From Bacillota bacterium (lineage in GTDB: Bacteria; Bacillota; Syntrophomonadia; Syntrophomonadales; Syntrophomonadaceae): a stretch of DNA of 5,018 bases. Numbering within the stretch: position 1 is the stretch's first letter; every line of letters starts with the position of its first letter. The position numbers and the translations under genes were made by a program. The DNA lies in NCBI GenBank assembly GCA_017861475.1, contig JAGFXV010000145.1:1-5018 (forward strand), read 5' to 3'. The notes below the pieces were generated by a model. The model searched no databases. It saw only the letters and a program-made list of their open reading frames with translations, and had not been told where the DNA came from. Shown here in pieces: positions 1-5,018 of the stretch.

Positions 1-1
1 T

Positions 2-2236
2 AAAAAGCCGGTCATATGGGATCATCATCTTGTTCCCGGTTCTACTACATCCAAAGAAGTTGGCATCCCCCTTTATCCTGAATTTATCGGAACCATGATC
101 TGGACCGAATTAAAGACGATCTCCACCCGCATGCTCAATCCCAACAATTTATCCCCGGCCGATGCTGAGAAGTTGGACATTGAAATATTCCCCTACTGGC
201 AGGACCGGACCGTTAGAGAATACTGCCGGAATAAATTCGGTTATCCTCTTTCCCAGCAGTTGGATGAACGTTTCGTTTTATATTTCATGATGAAAAACAA
301 TGCCATTTCCCATACCATCCCGGATTTTGAAACCGTTCTGCACAAAGGACTGGAGAAAGTCATGAAAGAGGCGGTGCAAAAGGAAAACGAAACCGCGGAT
401 AAGGCCAGGAAAAATTTCTACCGCTCCATGCAAATCGCCATGGAGGGTGTTATAGTCTATGCTCAGAATCTGAGCCGGGAAGCCGCTCGTATGGCAGAAC
501 GGCTTGATCCGTCCAAACCGGAAGAAAAACAGCGCCGGGATGAACTGCTGGAGATGAGCCGGATCTGTATGAAAGTACCCGCTAAACCGGCAGGATCTGT
601 TTATGAAGCGGTTACTTCCATCTGGACTGTTTTCACTGCACTTCATCAAGAAAATGCAAACTCCGCGCTTTCCATCGGCAGGCTGGATCAGCTGCTGCAG
701 CCCTTTTTCCTGCAGGATATGGAAAACGCCTCCACGCCGCAAGCAAAAGAAGCGGTCATCAGAAAGACCATGGAATACGTGGGAAGCCTGTTCCTAAGAT
801 TCAATGACCATGACCCGCTGGTCCCGGGAGTTGGCAACAAGCTGTTCGGAGGTACTTCATCTGATGATACCGTAACCGTTGGCGGCGTAGATAAAGAAGG
901 GAAAAGTGCGGTCAATGACATGACTTATATCATATTAAAGGTTGCGGAGATGCTTTGTTTCCAGGATCCCAATATGAATGCCCGCTATTATCCGGGCGTG
1001 AACTCTGAAGAATACCTGCGCCGATTGTGTGAAGTCAATATCAATATGGCAGCATCACCGATCATTCAGAATGACAAGGCAGTTATAGAAGCCTTGGTGA
1101 ACGAAGGGATTCCGGCAGAAGACGCCCGTGATTGGGGAGCGTCAGGCTGTGTGGAGCCAGATATCTGCGGCCGTCATTACGGCCATACCAATTGTATGCT
1201 CCTTAATACGGTTGCCCCGATGGAAATGGTTTTAAACAACGGCTATCATCCGGTAATGGAAGAGCAGATCGGCCCTAAAACCGGTGATCCGGCAGAAATG
1301 AAAACCTTTGATGAGTTCCTTAATGCCTATAAAAAACAGCTCAAATATCTGATGGAAATGTCAGTGGAAGCCAACAACTACCTGGGCGAGGCACATAAGT
1401 ACATGCATCCCACCCCGCTTTTGTCAGCCTGTTTCCAGGGTCCCATGGAAAAAGGCATGGACGTGATCAATGGCGGGGCAGTATATAATACTTCGGGTGT
1501 AGCCTTAGTCTCCATTTCTGATGTGATCGACAGCCTGTGTGTGATCAAGGAATTGATCTACGAAAAGAAAGAACTGGATTTTCCAGTTTTGCGGGCGGCT
1601 CTGGCGGATAACTTCGAGAAAGAAGAGAATAAAAAGATATTGATGAAGATAAATCAAGTCAAGAAATTTGGTTCAGCGGCGGAGAATGGAGAGCCGAACC
1701 GAATTGCCCAGGATTTAATGGATTACTGCTATGATTATTATACTTCACAGAAGAATTACCGCGGCGGCATCTATTGGCCGGGTTATTGGTCCATCAGTTA
1801 TCATGTTGGCTTCGGAATGCTTTCAGGCGCTCTGCCCTCGGGAAGAAAACGCGGCAAGGCCTTTACGCCCGGTCTGACCCCATCCCCGGCAGCATCGGAT
1901 CAGGTTCTGGACAACATTCTTGATGTAAGCAAGCTTAATCACCTGAAAATGCCCAATAACATCGCTTTCAATGTCAAGCTGGTTCCTCATCCTGGTGACC
2001 CCCAGCAAGAAGTGCTCGATCAATTTGCCAGCTATGTCAAGAGTTATATGGAAATGGGCGGCATGCAATGGCAGTGTAACGTGATCACTTCTGACACCAT
2101 GCGTGAAGCCATGAAAAACCCCGATGACTACCGCTGGCTTATCGTAAGGATCTCTGGTTACAATGCCTATTTTGTCAAGCTAAATACCAATATGCAGGAA
2201 GAACTCATTGAAAGAGCGGAGTACATGAGCCGATGA
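2..2236 (+). CDS. Glycyl radical enzyme, PFL2/dehydratase-decarboxylase-like (5' partial)
   Basis: This is the large catalytic subunit of a cytoplasmic, oxygen-sensitive glycyl radical enzyme; its substrate is not known. The frame is open from base 2, and the residues before the ATG at 95 (including PGSTTSKEVGIPLYPEFIGT) are typical GRE N-terminal sequence, so ATG 95 is not the start. About 744 residues are visible; family members usually have roughly 780-860, so some tens of residues are missing. The PFL-like barrel domain fills most of the protein. The thiyl-radical loop GASGCVEP has Cys at 1148-1150 and Glu at 1154-1156; that Glu is the usual proton-transfer residue of dehydratase, decarboxylase and lyase GREs and is not found in pyruvate formate-lyase itself. 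The C-terminal glycyl radical motif is VRISGYNAYFV, with the radical Gly at 2156-2158 and 25 residues following. The gene overlaps the activase gene by 4 nt. No small subunit of the HpdC or BssB/C kind lies between them. A fumarate-adding synthase, arylacetate decarboxylase or dehydratase all remain possible. Confidence 0.95.
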   Translation, partial: KKPVIWDHHLVPGSTTSKEVGIPLYPEFIGTMIWTELKTISTRMLNPNNLSPADAEKLDIEIFPYWQDRTVREYCRNKFGYPLSQQLDERFVLYFMMKNNAISHTIPDFETVLHKGLEKVMKEAVQKENETADKARKNFYRSMQIAMEGVIVYAQNLSREAARMAERLDPSKPEEKQRRDELLEMSRICMKVPAKPAGSVYEAVTSIWTVFTALHQENANSALSIGRLDQLLQPFFLQDMENASTPQAKEAVIRKTMEYVGSLFLRFNDHDPLVPGVGNKLFGGTSSDDTVTVGGVDKEGKSAVNDMTYIILKVAEMLCFQDPNMNARYYPGVNSEEYLRRLCEVNINMAASPIIQNDKAVIEALVNEGIPAEDARDWGASGCVEPDICGRHYGHTNCMLLNTVAPMEMVLNNGYHPVMEEQIGPKTGDPAEMKTFDEFLNAYKKQLKYLMEMSVEANNYLGEAHKYMHPTPLLSACFQGPMEKGMDVINGGAVYNTSGVALVSISDVIDSLCVIKELIYEKKELDFPVLRAALADNFEKEENKKILMKINQVKKFGSAAENGEPNRIAQDLMDYCYDYYTSQKNYRGGIYWPGYWSISYHVGFGMLSGALPSGRKRGKAFTPGLTPSPAASDQVLDNILDVSKLNHLKMPNNIAFNVKLVPHPGDPQQEVLDQFASYVKSYMEMGGMQWQCNVITSDTMREAMKNPDDYRWLIVRISGYNAYFVKLNTNMQEELIERAEYMSR

Positions 2237-3147
2237 AAACAAATGTCACTTACCCTCTGGTCGTAGATTTGAAGAGGAATTCCCTGGATGATGGACCAGG
2301 CATCAGGACCGTGGTTTTCATGAAAGGATGTCCGTTGTCCTGTGTCTGGTGTCAGAATCCGGAAACCAAATCATCCCAGCAGCAAATCGTCTATGAAGCA
2401 GATAAGTGTATCAGCTGCCGTGAATGCATGAACGCTTGCAGTCAGGGGGCGATTAAGATCACAGAAGACGGGACTTACCCCGTTGACCAGGCAATATGCC
2501 AGCTATGCGGAAACTGCATCGATGCGTGTTTATCCCAGGCTTTGCATTTTGCCGGAACTGCCTATAGTCCAGAGCAGCTTTACAAAAAATTGATTCAGGA
2601 TGAAATTTTTTATAAAAACTCTCATGGCGGGGTTACCTTTTCCGGAGGTGAACCGACCTTGCACATGTCCTATCTGGCTGAAACGGCGCAAAAACTTAAG
2701 GAACGAAAGATCCATATCTGTCTTGAGACCTGCGGTTTCTATAACCGGGAAAGATTTGAAACGGAACTGCTGCCTTTGATCGATCTGGTCTATTTTGACA
2801 TAAAAATCTATGACCGGGATCAGCACAAAAAGTACTGCGGCGTTAATAATGACATCATTCTGGAAAACTTCGCTGCCCTTTTCCTTAGCAATACGGTCAA
2901 CGTACTGCCGCGTATTCCATTGATCCCCGGGATCACCATGGAAGAAAGCAACCTGTTGGCCATCAGGGACTTCTTACAGGACTGCCGGGTCAAAGAGATC
3001 GGCCTGCTTCCCTACAATCCCCTGTGGCTGTCCAAACCCCAAACTATAGGAATGAACCGGGAATATGAGCAATCAGAATGGCTCAAAAAAAAAGAAAAGG
3101 AAATCATCAAGAACATCTTTCGGGAATTCTCCTTTAAAGTTTTCTGA
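2233..3147 (+). CDS. Glycyl radical enzyme activating enzyme (radical SAM)
   Basis: This 304-residue protein should use S-adenosylmethionine and a [4Fe-4S] cluster to abstract hydrogen from the glycine of the upstream GRE and so switch it on. The radical-SAM CX3CX2C motif is at residues 33-40 (GCPLSCVWCQNPE region; Cys33, Cys37, Cys40). A ferredoxin-like insert follows, with two cysteine sets: 59, 62, 65, 69 and 89, 92, 95, 99. This predicts two further [4Fe-4S] clusters, as in activases of dehydratase and decarboxylase-type GREs and unlike the short PflA of pyruvate formate-lyase. SGGEP at 137-141 is the SAM-binding GGE motif. The N-terminal motif reads LDDGPGIRT, with Asp where many activases have His. 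The length is normal for the family. The ATG shares ATGA with the GRE stop, and GGAG at 2218-2221 can serve as ribosome binding site, so the two genes are translationally coupled. It is the last gene of that operon. Confidence 0.95.
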   Translation: MKTNVTYPLVVDLKRNSLDDGPGIRTVVFMKGCPLSCVWCQNPETKSSQQQIVYEADKCISCRECMNACSQGAIKITEDGTYPVDQAICQLCGNCIDACLSQALHFAGTAYSPEQLYKKLIQDEIFYKNSHGGVTFSGGEPTLHMSYLAETAQKLKERKIHICLETCGFYNRERFETELLPLIDLVYFDIKIYDRDQHKKYCGVNNDIILENFAALFLSNTVNVLPRIPLIPGITMEESNLLAIRDFLQDCRVKEIGLLPYNPLWLSKPQTIGMNREYEQSEWLKKKEKEIIKNIFREFSFKVF

Positions 3148-3345
3148 TGTGCTGCAGATATAGTTTTTAAGTGAAGGATATTAATTTAAGGTATTCTGAT
3201 TTAGTGGATTGCTCTTGGCTTTAAAATTTCATAGCATCTCCGTCAGCGGTTAGAGCTTATTTTTTTGCAGCACAAAAACCTCGCAAATTCTTGTGATCTT
3301 GCGGACTAAATGACAGAGATAAATATTGAGTATATTTTTTATATA
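3148..3345 (+). other. Long AT-rich 3' region after the activase gene, no gene seen
   Basis: Almost 200 bases separate the activase stop codon from the terminator, which is longer than a simple 3' end needs. I see no coding sequence with a ribosome binding site. The stretch holds a weak hairpin candidate (GCTCT 3211-3215 with AGAGC 3252-3256, enclosing CCG-TCAG-CGG) followed by a T-rich run at 3257-3266, which could be a leaky terminator. After it come two interleaved complementary pairs: CACAA 3271-3275 with TTGTG 3291-3295, and CGCAA 3282-3286 with TTGCG 3299-3303. It may be a structured 3' UTR or a small RNA, or may have no function. I do not match it to a known riboswitch class. Confidence 0.35.
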
Positions 3346-3369
3346 AGACCCGAAAGGGTCTCTTTTTTT
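3346..3369 (+). terminator. Rho-independent terminator of the GRE-activase operon
   Basis: AGACCC at 3346-3351 pairs perfectly with GGGTCT at 3356-3361 around a GAAA tetraloop, and a C then seven T residues follow (3363-3369). The GNRA-type loop closed by C-G makes a stable hairpin. On the minus strand no T-run follows the stem, so it acts in the + direction only. It lies upstream of the padR-like promoter and separates the two units. Confidence 0.88.
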
Positions 3370-3428
3370 AGGGGGAATAAAATCAATGATTGAAGAGTAA
3401 CAGAAGGTTAATGATAATAATGGTTTAA

Positions 3429-3456
3429 TTGACAATATAGAATTTATCTGTATAGA
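3429..3456 (+). promoter_or_regulatory. Sigma-A-like promoter of the padR-like gene
   Basis: A perfect -35 box TTGACA at 3429-3434 is followed after 16 nt by TATAGA at 3451-3456. TAGAAT at 3453-3458, with an 18-nt spacer, is an alternative -10. Transcription would start near 3463-3466, leaving a leader of about 85-90 nt before the regulator gene. The -10 box lies inside a palindrome that is repeated in the other promoter of the window, which suggests autorepression. Confidence 0.7.
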
Positions 3457-3466
3457 ATCTATATAG
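3448..3466. promoter_or_regulatory. Candidate PadR operator 1 (autoregulatory)
   Basis: This 19-nt imperfect palindrome has arms CTGTATA and TATATAG around GAATC. Within it, TATAGA-A-TCTATA (3451-3463) is a perfect 13-nt palindrome. It covers the -10 region of the promoter in front of the padR-like gene, where a bound repressor would block RNA polymerase. It matches the site at 4302-4320 at 16 of 19 positions. That it is bound by the PadR protein is inferred from location and repetition. Confidence 0.55.
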
Positions 3467-3522
3467 CTGTTTTGTCATTTTTGAATAGTAAGTCGCAGCA
3501 AATGTAAGAGGAGGCTTATTCA

Positions 3523-3564
3523 TTGAAACATCACTTTGAGGCTTGGCAGATATGGCAGATATGA
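3523..3564 (+). CDS. Possible 13-codon leader ORF before the padR-like gene
   Basis: The strongest ribosome binding site in this leader, AAGAGGAGG at 3506-3514, is 8 nt from a TTG codon at 3523 and has no other start at good distance. The reading frame gives MKHHFEAWQIWQI and stops at TGA 3562-3564. That stop overlaps an in-frame ATG of the padR-like gene (ATGA, 3561-3564), the classic arrangement for translational coupling. The peptide resembles nothing I recognise. It may be a coupling device or a chance ORF. The alternative is a start-region mutation that moved the ribosome binding site out of frame with the regulator. Confidence 0.35.
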   Translation: MKHHFEAWQIWQI

Positions 3565-4097
3565 CGTTGAAATATACAGTCCTGGGACTGCTACATTATA
3601 AAAACCTTCATGGTTACCGCATCTGCGAACATATTGAACAGCATTTCGGACAGCTGTGGACCATTAATCCAGGCCAGATTTATCCTGTATTACGCGCCTT
3701 GGAAGAAGAAGGACTGATTAGAATGGTAGAGGTTGTTCAAAAAGAACAAAAAGGACCCTACCGTAAGCTCTATGCCATTACTGATAAGGGCAGAGCAGAG
3801 TTCCAAAGCTGGCTGGCCGATTCACCAGGAAAAGGTATGATCGTAAGAGACCCGTTCCTGACTCGGTTTGTATTTTTTGATTATGGCGATAAAGAACAAG
3901 CGCTGACTCTCATCGATGAGCAGATTTCTATCTGGCAAGAAGAATGGGATAAACGCCAATTCAATCGTGAACGCTGGAATCAGCAAAGCATTTATCTTAG
4001 GCTGATTTCACAACTTGGCTCCAATACAAATGGTATGTACCTTGATTGGTTAAAGTATGCCCGTGAAGAGATCGTCAACAGCATGAAAGAGGAGTAG
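3552..4097 (+). CDS. PadR-family transcriptional repressor
   Basis: This is a cytoplasmic DNA-binding regulator of about 181 residues, the usual size for PadR proteins that have the C-terminal helical domain. The N-terminal winged helix begins with MTLKYTVLGLLHYKNLHGY, typical of the family. The recognition-helix region QIYPVLRALEEEGLI and the wing GPYRKLYAITDKG follow, within roughly the first 85 residues. The rest is an alpha-helical, Trp- and Glu-rich dimerisation region like the Vir_act_alpha_C domain. The start is uncertain. ATG 3552 has a weak GAGG at 3538-3541. ATG 3561 fits the family best and overlaps the stop of a short upstream ORF. TTG 3543 is also in frame, and a stop at 3537-3539 excludes anything earlier. 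PadR repressors typically release DNA on binding small, often aromatic or lipophilic effectors; here the effector could be a substrate of the neighbouring GRE or CoA-transferase, which is inference. Confidence 0.93.
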   Translation: MADMTLKYTVLGLLHYKNLHGYRICEHIEQHFGQLWTINPGQIYPVLRALEEEGLIRMVEVVQKEQKGPYRKLYAITDKGRAEFQSWLADSPGKGMIVRDPFLTRFVFFDYGDKEQALTLIDEQISIWQEEWDKRQFNRERWNQQSIYLRLISQLGSNTNGMYLDWLKYAREEIVNSMKEE

Positions 4098-4133
4098 TTG
4101 TAAGCATTGTACTGTGCTCAGATTACACGGGTA

Positions 4134-4152
4134 ACCCTTTAATACCCTTTAA
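4134..4152 (+). repeat. Short tandem repeat ACCCTTTAA x2
   Basis: ACCCTTTAA occurs at 4134-4142 and again at 4144-4152, one base apart, between the padR-like stop codon and its terminator. The first copy overlaps the small palindrome GGGTAACCC (4129-4137). No function is evident; it may be simple slippage. Confidence 0.3.
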
Positions 4153-4182
4153 GTGAAATAATAAATAAATTATGACCAGTAT

Positions 4183-4212
4183 AAAACACCCGATGCAGGG
4201 TGTTTTTTTTTT
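4183..4212 (+). terminator. Rho-independent terminator of the padR-like gene
   Basis: The stem AAAACACCC (4183-4191) pairs with GGGTGTTTT (4198-4206) around a GATGCA loop, and the T-run extends to 4212. It lies 86 nt after the regulator stop codon. It implies that the downstream CoA-transferase gene is transcribed from its own promoter. Four A residues before the stem could give weak activity on the other strand, but no convergent gene is present. Confidence 0.9.
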
Positions 4213-4268
4213 GAAGATCAGATCCTGTTTCACTGGTTTTGTAATATTTTGAATATTCTCAATAGTCA

Positions 4269-4297
4269 TTGACATATATAAATCATGTATATATTAT
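4269..4297 (+). promoter_or_regulatory. Sigma-A-like promoter of the CoA-transferase unit
   Basis: A perfect TTGACA at 4269-4274 is followed by an ideal 17-nt spacer and TATTAT at 4292-4297. Transcription should begin near 4303-4306, inside the palindrome at 4302-4320, giving a leader of about 105 nt before the CoA-transferase start. The spacer is itself rich in TATA and ATGT steps. Confidence 0.75.
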
Positions 4298-4301
4298 TTA
4301 C

Positions 4302-4320
4302 CTATATAGATTATATATAG
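4302..4320. promoter_or_regulatory. Candidate PadR operator 2 (CoA-transferase promoter)
   Basis: CTATATA and TATATAG form perfect 7-nt inverted arms around GATTA. The site matches the palindrome in the padR-like promoter at 16 of 19 positions with the same arm and spacer lengths. It starts 4 nt after the -10 box, over the predicted transcription start, a standard repressor position. The local DNA is very AT-rich, so chance palindromes are more likely than usual, but the shared spacing in two promoters favours a real operator. Confidence 0.55.
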
Positions 4321-4344
4321 TTATTTCAATGAGAGGAGGTATTG

Positions 4345-4392
4345 ATGAAAGATGTTACTAAAAGTGTTCTGTGTCTGATTGTGGATACGTAA
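4345..4392 (+). CDS. Possible 15-codon leader ORF before the CoA-transferase gene
   Basis: ATG 4345 lies 4 nt after GAGGAGGT (4333-4340), one of the best ribosome binding sites in the window, and encodes MKDVTKSVLCLIVDT. It ends in two consecutive in-frame stops, TAA TAA (4390-4395). The next gene begins 17 nt later with its own ribosome binding site. I recognise no family. It may be a leader peptide that loads ribosomes or tunes expression of the CoA-transferase, or the remnant start of a deleted gene. Confidence 0.4.
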   Translation: MKDVTKSVLCLIVDT

Positions 4393-4409
4393 TAAGGGGG
4401 GGATTTTAA

Positions 4410-5018
4410 GTGACAAAAGTTATGACGATGAAGGAAGCCGTGAAGCAATTCGTCCATAATGGACAGTTTGTGTATATTGGCGGGTACATTTGCAGACCTC
4501 CATATTCGGCTATCCACGAAATCCTTCGTCAGGGAATTAAAGATTTGACCATAACCCGCAGCAATGGCGGTCCGGAATTTGATATGATGATCGGTGCGGG
4601 AGCAGTAAGCAAATTCATTTCATCTTTCCTTTCATTGGGTATCTCCGGTTTGGGAATGTGTTATCGGCGCTCTATAGAAAAAGGTATCCCCCATCGAATT
4701 GAGGTGGAGGAATATACAAATTTGTCATTACCGATGATGCTGATGGCAGGTGCTATGGGAATGCCTTTTGTTCCGGTAAAGGACCTGGCAGGTTCAGATC
4801 TGTTAAATGTCAGGTCATTCATGGGAGAAAACAAATACAAAATCATTACGTCGCCTTTCGATGGTAACCCAACGATTTTAGTACCGGCCCTGAAACCTGA
4901 AGTCTCTATCATCCATGTCCAGCAGGCTGACGAAAATGGAAATGCTCAGATGTGGGGCATAGGAGGAGATTGCAAGTATGGCGCAAATGCGGGTGAGAAG
5001 GTCATCATAAGCTGCGAA
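4410..5018 (+). CDS. Family I CoA-transferase, alpha subunit, glutaconate type (3' partial)
   Basis: The 203 visible residues resemble the A subunit of glutaconate CoA-transferase and related 3-oxoacid CoA-transferases, which move CoA between a donor acyl-CoA and a free carboxylic acid in the cytoplasm. Supporting motifs, in order, are the glycine turn GGYICRPP (residues 24-31), EILRQGIKDLT, the GAGAVSKF region, GLGMCYRRSIEKG, MLMAGAMGMPFVPVKDLAGSDLL, and PALKPEVSIIHVQQADENGNAQMWG. The catalytic Glu of this family is in the B subunit, expected just past the right edge and not seen. The start is GTG 4410, 7 nt after a run of seven G (4396-4402) in AAGGGGGGGA. ATG 4422 and 4428 are in-frame alternatives with poorer spacing. 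About a third of a normal A subunit is missing. IpdA-like ring-cleaving hydrolases share this fold, so the reaction is not certain; the family is. Confidence 0.9.
   Translation, partial: MTKVMTMKEAVKQFVHNGQFVYIGGYICRPPYSAIHEILRQGIKDLTITRSNGGPEFDMMIGAGAVSKFISSFLSLGISGLGMCYRRSIEKGIPHRIEVEEYTNLSLPMMLMAGAMGMPFVPVKDLAGSDLLNVRSFMGENKYKIITSPFDGNPTILVPALKPEVSIIHVQQADENGNAQMWGIGGDCKYGANAGEKVIISCE

Noticed and set aside
95..97. ATG 95 as the start of the glycyl radical enzyme
   Set aside because: The frame is open back to base 2, the upstream codons encode typical GRE sequence, and there is no ribosome binding site before 95.
278..921. Overlapping minus-strand and alternate-frame ORFs within the GRE gene
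   Set aside because: The main frame carries conserved GRE sequence across the whole stretch; the others lack ribosome binding sites and family motifs.
2289..2307. Asp in place of the common His in the activase DGPGIRT motif as a sign of inactivity
   Set aside because: All radical-SAM and ferredoxin-type cysteines and the GGE motif are intact, and I believe this Asp variant occurs in other GRE activases.
3250..3435. A 61-codon minus-strand ORF in the intergenic region
   Set aside because: It runs across the terminator hairpin and the -35 box, has no ribosome binding site, and its translation resembles no known protein.
4272..4288. ACAT-N9-ATGT inverted repeat inside the promoter spacer, reminiscent of PadR-type boxes
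   Set aside because: The arms are only 4 nt in very AT-rich DNA, the half-site orientation is opposite to the ATGT...ACAT form I associate with PadR proteins, and it is not repeated at the other promoter.
4326..4517. Minus-strand ORF of 63 codons over the CoA-transferase start
   Set aside because: It is antisense to a well-supported gene and its leader and shows no recognisable protein features.
4661..4912. Minus-strand ORF of 83 codons inside the CoA-transferase gene
   Set aside because: It is a shadow of the sense frame, which has clear GctA-type motifs throughout.
1..5018. CRISPR arrays, tRNA/rRNA genes, insertion sequences, phage attachment sites
   Set aside because: No regularly spaced repeats, RNA-gene signatures, transposase sequence or terminal inverted repeats were seen.

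Overview
The window looks like catabolic DNA from an anaerobic, Gram-positive-type (Clostridia-like) bacterium. The pointers are an oxygen-sensitive glycyl radical enzyme with its radical-SAM activase, strong purine-rich ribosome binding sites (AAGAGGAGG, GAGGAGG), AT-rich intergenic DNA with sigma-A-like promoters, and simple hairpin-plus-T-run terminators. The base composition of the genes is moderate. A spore-forming Peptococcaceae-like host (Desulfitobacterium/Desulfosporosinus type) is a guess from style only.

Layout, all on the + strand. (1) Positions 2-2236 hold the 3' part of a glycyl radical enzyme (GRE) gene. Its reading frame is already open at the left edge, so the first ATG at 95 is internal and the true N-terminus lies outside. 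(2) Positions 2233-3147 encode its radical-SAM activating enzyme, overlapping the GRE stop codon by ATGA. (3) Positions 3148-3522 are non-coding, with a clear terminator at 3346-3369 and a promoter at about 3429-3456. (4) Positions 3552-4097 encode a PadR-family repressor, followed by a terminator at 4183-4212. (5) A second promoter at 4269-4297 precedes a 15-codon mini-ORF and the alpha subunit of a glutaconate-type family I CoA-transferase. That gene starts at GTG 4410 and runs off the right edge.

The likely logic is a pathway in which the GRE performs a radical C-C, C-O or C-N bond step on an unknown substrate and a CoA-transferase activates the substrate or product acid as a thioester. 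The PadR protein would control at least its own gene and the CoA-transferase operon. The best new signal is a matched 19-nt imperfect palindrome (7-nt arms, 5-nt spacer, 16 of 19 positions identical) in both promoters. It overlaps the -10 of the padR-like gene and sits at the expected transcription start of the CoA-transferase unit, as a shared operator would. Both transcription units also begin with a tiny ORF behind a strong ribosome binding site, upstream of the real gene.

The GRE substrate cannot be named from this sequence. The active-site loop reads GCVEP, with Glu two residues after the thiyl Cys, as in decarboxylase, dehydratase and lyase-type GREs. No small-subunit gene lies between the GRE and its activase.
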